Assembly (NCBI GenBank): GCA_938001995.1
Contig: CALLAV010000213.1
Coordinates: 1 to 7,301, forward strand
Direction of reading: 5' to 3'
From: an uncultured Amylibacter sp.
GTDB lineage: Bacteria > Pseudomonadota > Alphaproteobacteria > Rhodobacterales > Rhodobacteraceae
Length of the DNA stretch: 7,301 nt
Positions 6,048-7,301 of the stretch are shown here, one piece after another. Both the position numbers and the translations under genes were made by a program. Position 1 is the first letter of the stretch, and each line of letters starts with the position of its first letter. Under the pieces are notes generated by a model. That model saw nothing but the letters and a program-made list of their open reading frames with translations. It did not search any database and had not been told where the DNA came from.

Positions 6048-7301
6048 TTATTGCCCCAACCGATCCAGAAGCGCAGGCACATGCACCTGATCCGATTTAT
6101 AGTTGCCCGTCAGCACATGCATGATCAGGTTCACACCAAAGCGAATGGCAATCTCTCGTTGCCGCTCACCTTGCGAACCACGTCCCACAGGGAACATAAA
6201 CCGACCAGACTCACCAATGGCCCACGCGCTCGCCCAATCGTTGCCGCCAATCACCACAGGCGTCACACCGTCGTTCAAATTGCGAAACGGCATTCCTTCC
6301 AATTGTTCAGCGTCTGGCGGGGCCGCTTCGACCCAGACTTGCGCATTGGCATAGCGTCCGGGAAAATCCTGCAACAAATAAAACGTCCGCGTTAGCACAT
6401 GATCCTCTGGCACGGGTTCCAACGCAGGGATATCCAAATTCTGCGCAATGCTTTGCAGGCGTTTGCCGTTCGGCGTCCCGCCCGAAAGGCTCCGCCCCAA
6501 ATTCGCATCCCGCGTGTCAAATAGGATCATACCGCCGCCGCGCAGGAAGGTGTTCACCCGCTCCATCGCCTGTTCGGACGGAAGGTTCTGGGTATCACTC
6601 ACAGGCCAATACAGGAAAGGATAAAGCGACAATTCCGCTGTTTCCAAGTTCACGCCCACAGGGGCCACAGGCTCAATGCTGGTGCGCCGAAACAGCTCTG
6701 CCGACAAACCTAGCAGACCCGCACGCGATACATCGTCCAGCCGCGAATTGCCCGTTTCGACATAGGCCAGAACCGTGTTGTTAGCGGCGTTTAAAATCTC
6801 TGCCTCGTCCTGAGCTTCTGCGGGTTGCCCTTGCATCATCACAACCGCCAGCACCGCCGTCGCGCCGCGCAACCACAGCCGCCCGCCAACCAGCAATGTC
6901 GCCAGTACATCCACACAGAGCAGCACCAGCGCCGCCATCAACATCCAAGCTTGCAAGGGCTGTTCCTCTGATCTGGTTAGCGACAAAAACGTTGTTCCAA
7001 GCGGCCAATTCGCCACTTTCAACACGCGATCCTTTGCCACTGCATTTAACGCCACACGCCGATCCCCACTGGCGTAAATACCAGGTGGCATTTCGGCAGC
7101 AAAGACACCGGACGCCAATTGCGCGCCGTCCACACCCGCAAGCGTGGGCGCGTCACGCAGCACACCAAAACCGTCCAAAATCTGCTCAGGCACCCAAACC
7201 GTGCCTTCCAGCTCTGCTGCGTCCAACTCACCCGAGCGCGCAGAAATCGCTAATCGTTCCAACATCTGCACAAACAGGCCAGACAACGGCAGGCTCGACC
7301 A
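6048..7301 (-). CDS. DUF4159 domain membrane protein (5' end missing)
   Basis: The frame is open to the right edge (first visible residues WSSLPLSGLFVQML) and ends at TAA (6050-6048), so 417 C-terminal residues are seen. Family members are roughly 900 residues, with an N-terminal BatA-type membrane domain that would lie outside the window. A transmembrane helix is clear at about visible residues 117-138. A second short hydrophobic stretch (about 145-157) follows, ending in QPAEAQDEAE. The DUF4159 domain covers most of what remains: VLAYVETGNSRLDDVSRAGL, ELSLYPFLYWPVSD, FLRGGGMILFDTRD, PEDHVLTRTFYLLQDFPG and the closing LTGNYKSDQVHVPALLDRLG. The apparent TTG at 7286 is internal and not a start. 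With the following gene, 2 nt downstream, it forms part of a probable MoxR-associated operon at the cell envelope. Biochemical function is unknown. Confidence 0.9.
   Translation of the reverse strand, partial: WSSLPLSGLFVQMLERLAISARSGELDAAELEGTVWVPEQILDGFGVLRDAPTLAGVDGAQLASGVFAAEMPPGIYASGDRRVALNAVAKDRVLKVANWPLGTTFLSLTRSEEQPLQAWMLMAALVLLCVDVLATLLVGGRLWLRGATAVLAVVMMQGQPAEAQDEAEILNAANNTVLAYVETGNSRLDDVSRAGLLGLSAELFRRTSIEPVAPVGVNLETAELSLYPFLYWPVSDTQNLPSEQAMERVNTFLRGGGMILFDTRDANLGRSLSGGTPNGKRLQSIAQNLDIPALEPVPEDHVLTRTFYLLQDFPGRYANAQVWVEAAPPDAEQLEGMPFRNLNDGVTPVVIGGNDWASAWAIGESGRFMFPVGRGSQGERQREIAIRFGVNLIMHVLTGNYKSDQVHVPALLDRLGQ

Noticed and set aside
5495..6124. 209-codon plus-strand frame over the gene junction at 6045
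   Set aside because: Ser/Thr-rich antisense translation across two coupled minus-strand genes; no ribosome binding site or domain.
7284..7286. TTG at 7286 as the start of the DUF4159 gene
   Set aside because: The frame continues upstream through WSSLP to the window edge, and this sequence is family-like, so the codon is internal.

Overview
This window looks like ordinary chromosome of a marine alphaproteobacterium, most likely in the Rhodobacteraceae/Roseobacter group. That inference rests on the moderately GC-rich coding style with long antisense shadow frames, on a glycolate-oxidase GlcD, and on the adjacent DUF4159 and glutamine-amidotransferase-like genes of the MoxR-associated envelope locus common in alphaproteobacteria. 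I see no mobile element, tRNA, rRNA or CRISPR array.

Layout from left to right. Positions 1-1209 (minus) hold the first 403 codons of a GlcD-type FAD-linked oxidase, whose C-terminus runs off the left edge. A 105-bp AT-rich divergent region (1210-1314) carries a perfect inverted repeat, TTGGTAA-N7-TTACCAA, over a plausible -10 element. Reading away from it on the plus strand is a four-helix DUF599 membrane protein (1315-2013). Convergent to that is a small cysteine-bearing lipoprotein (2037-2480, minus). Its 138-bp divergent upstream region contains a second inverted repeat and leads to a GNAT acetyltransferase starting with TTG (2619-3080).

The central part is the least ordinary. After a leader with two inverted repeats, a 62-codon very acidic small protein (3166-3354) is followed 23 nt later by a 187-residue cysteine-rich protein of unknown family (3378-3941). 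The latter has a Gly-Gly-Cys ... His arrangement (C96, H112) on predicted adjacent strands, which recalls the catalytic dyad of CNF1/BLF1-type glutamine deamidases. This is a hypothesis from pattern only.

The right third (3964-7301, minus) is a tightly coupled pair. The end of a large DUF4159 membrane protein runs in from the right edge, and 2 nt after its stop begins a 693-residue membrane protein with a VWA-like segment and a glutamine-amidotransferase-like domain that has no catalytic cysteine. In related genomes these two genes follow a MoxR ATPase and a DUF58 protein and are thought to act together at the cell envelope. Those partner genes would lie beyond the right edge.
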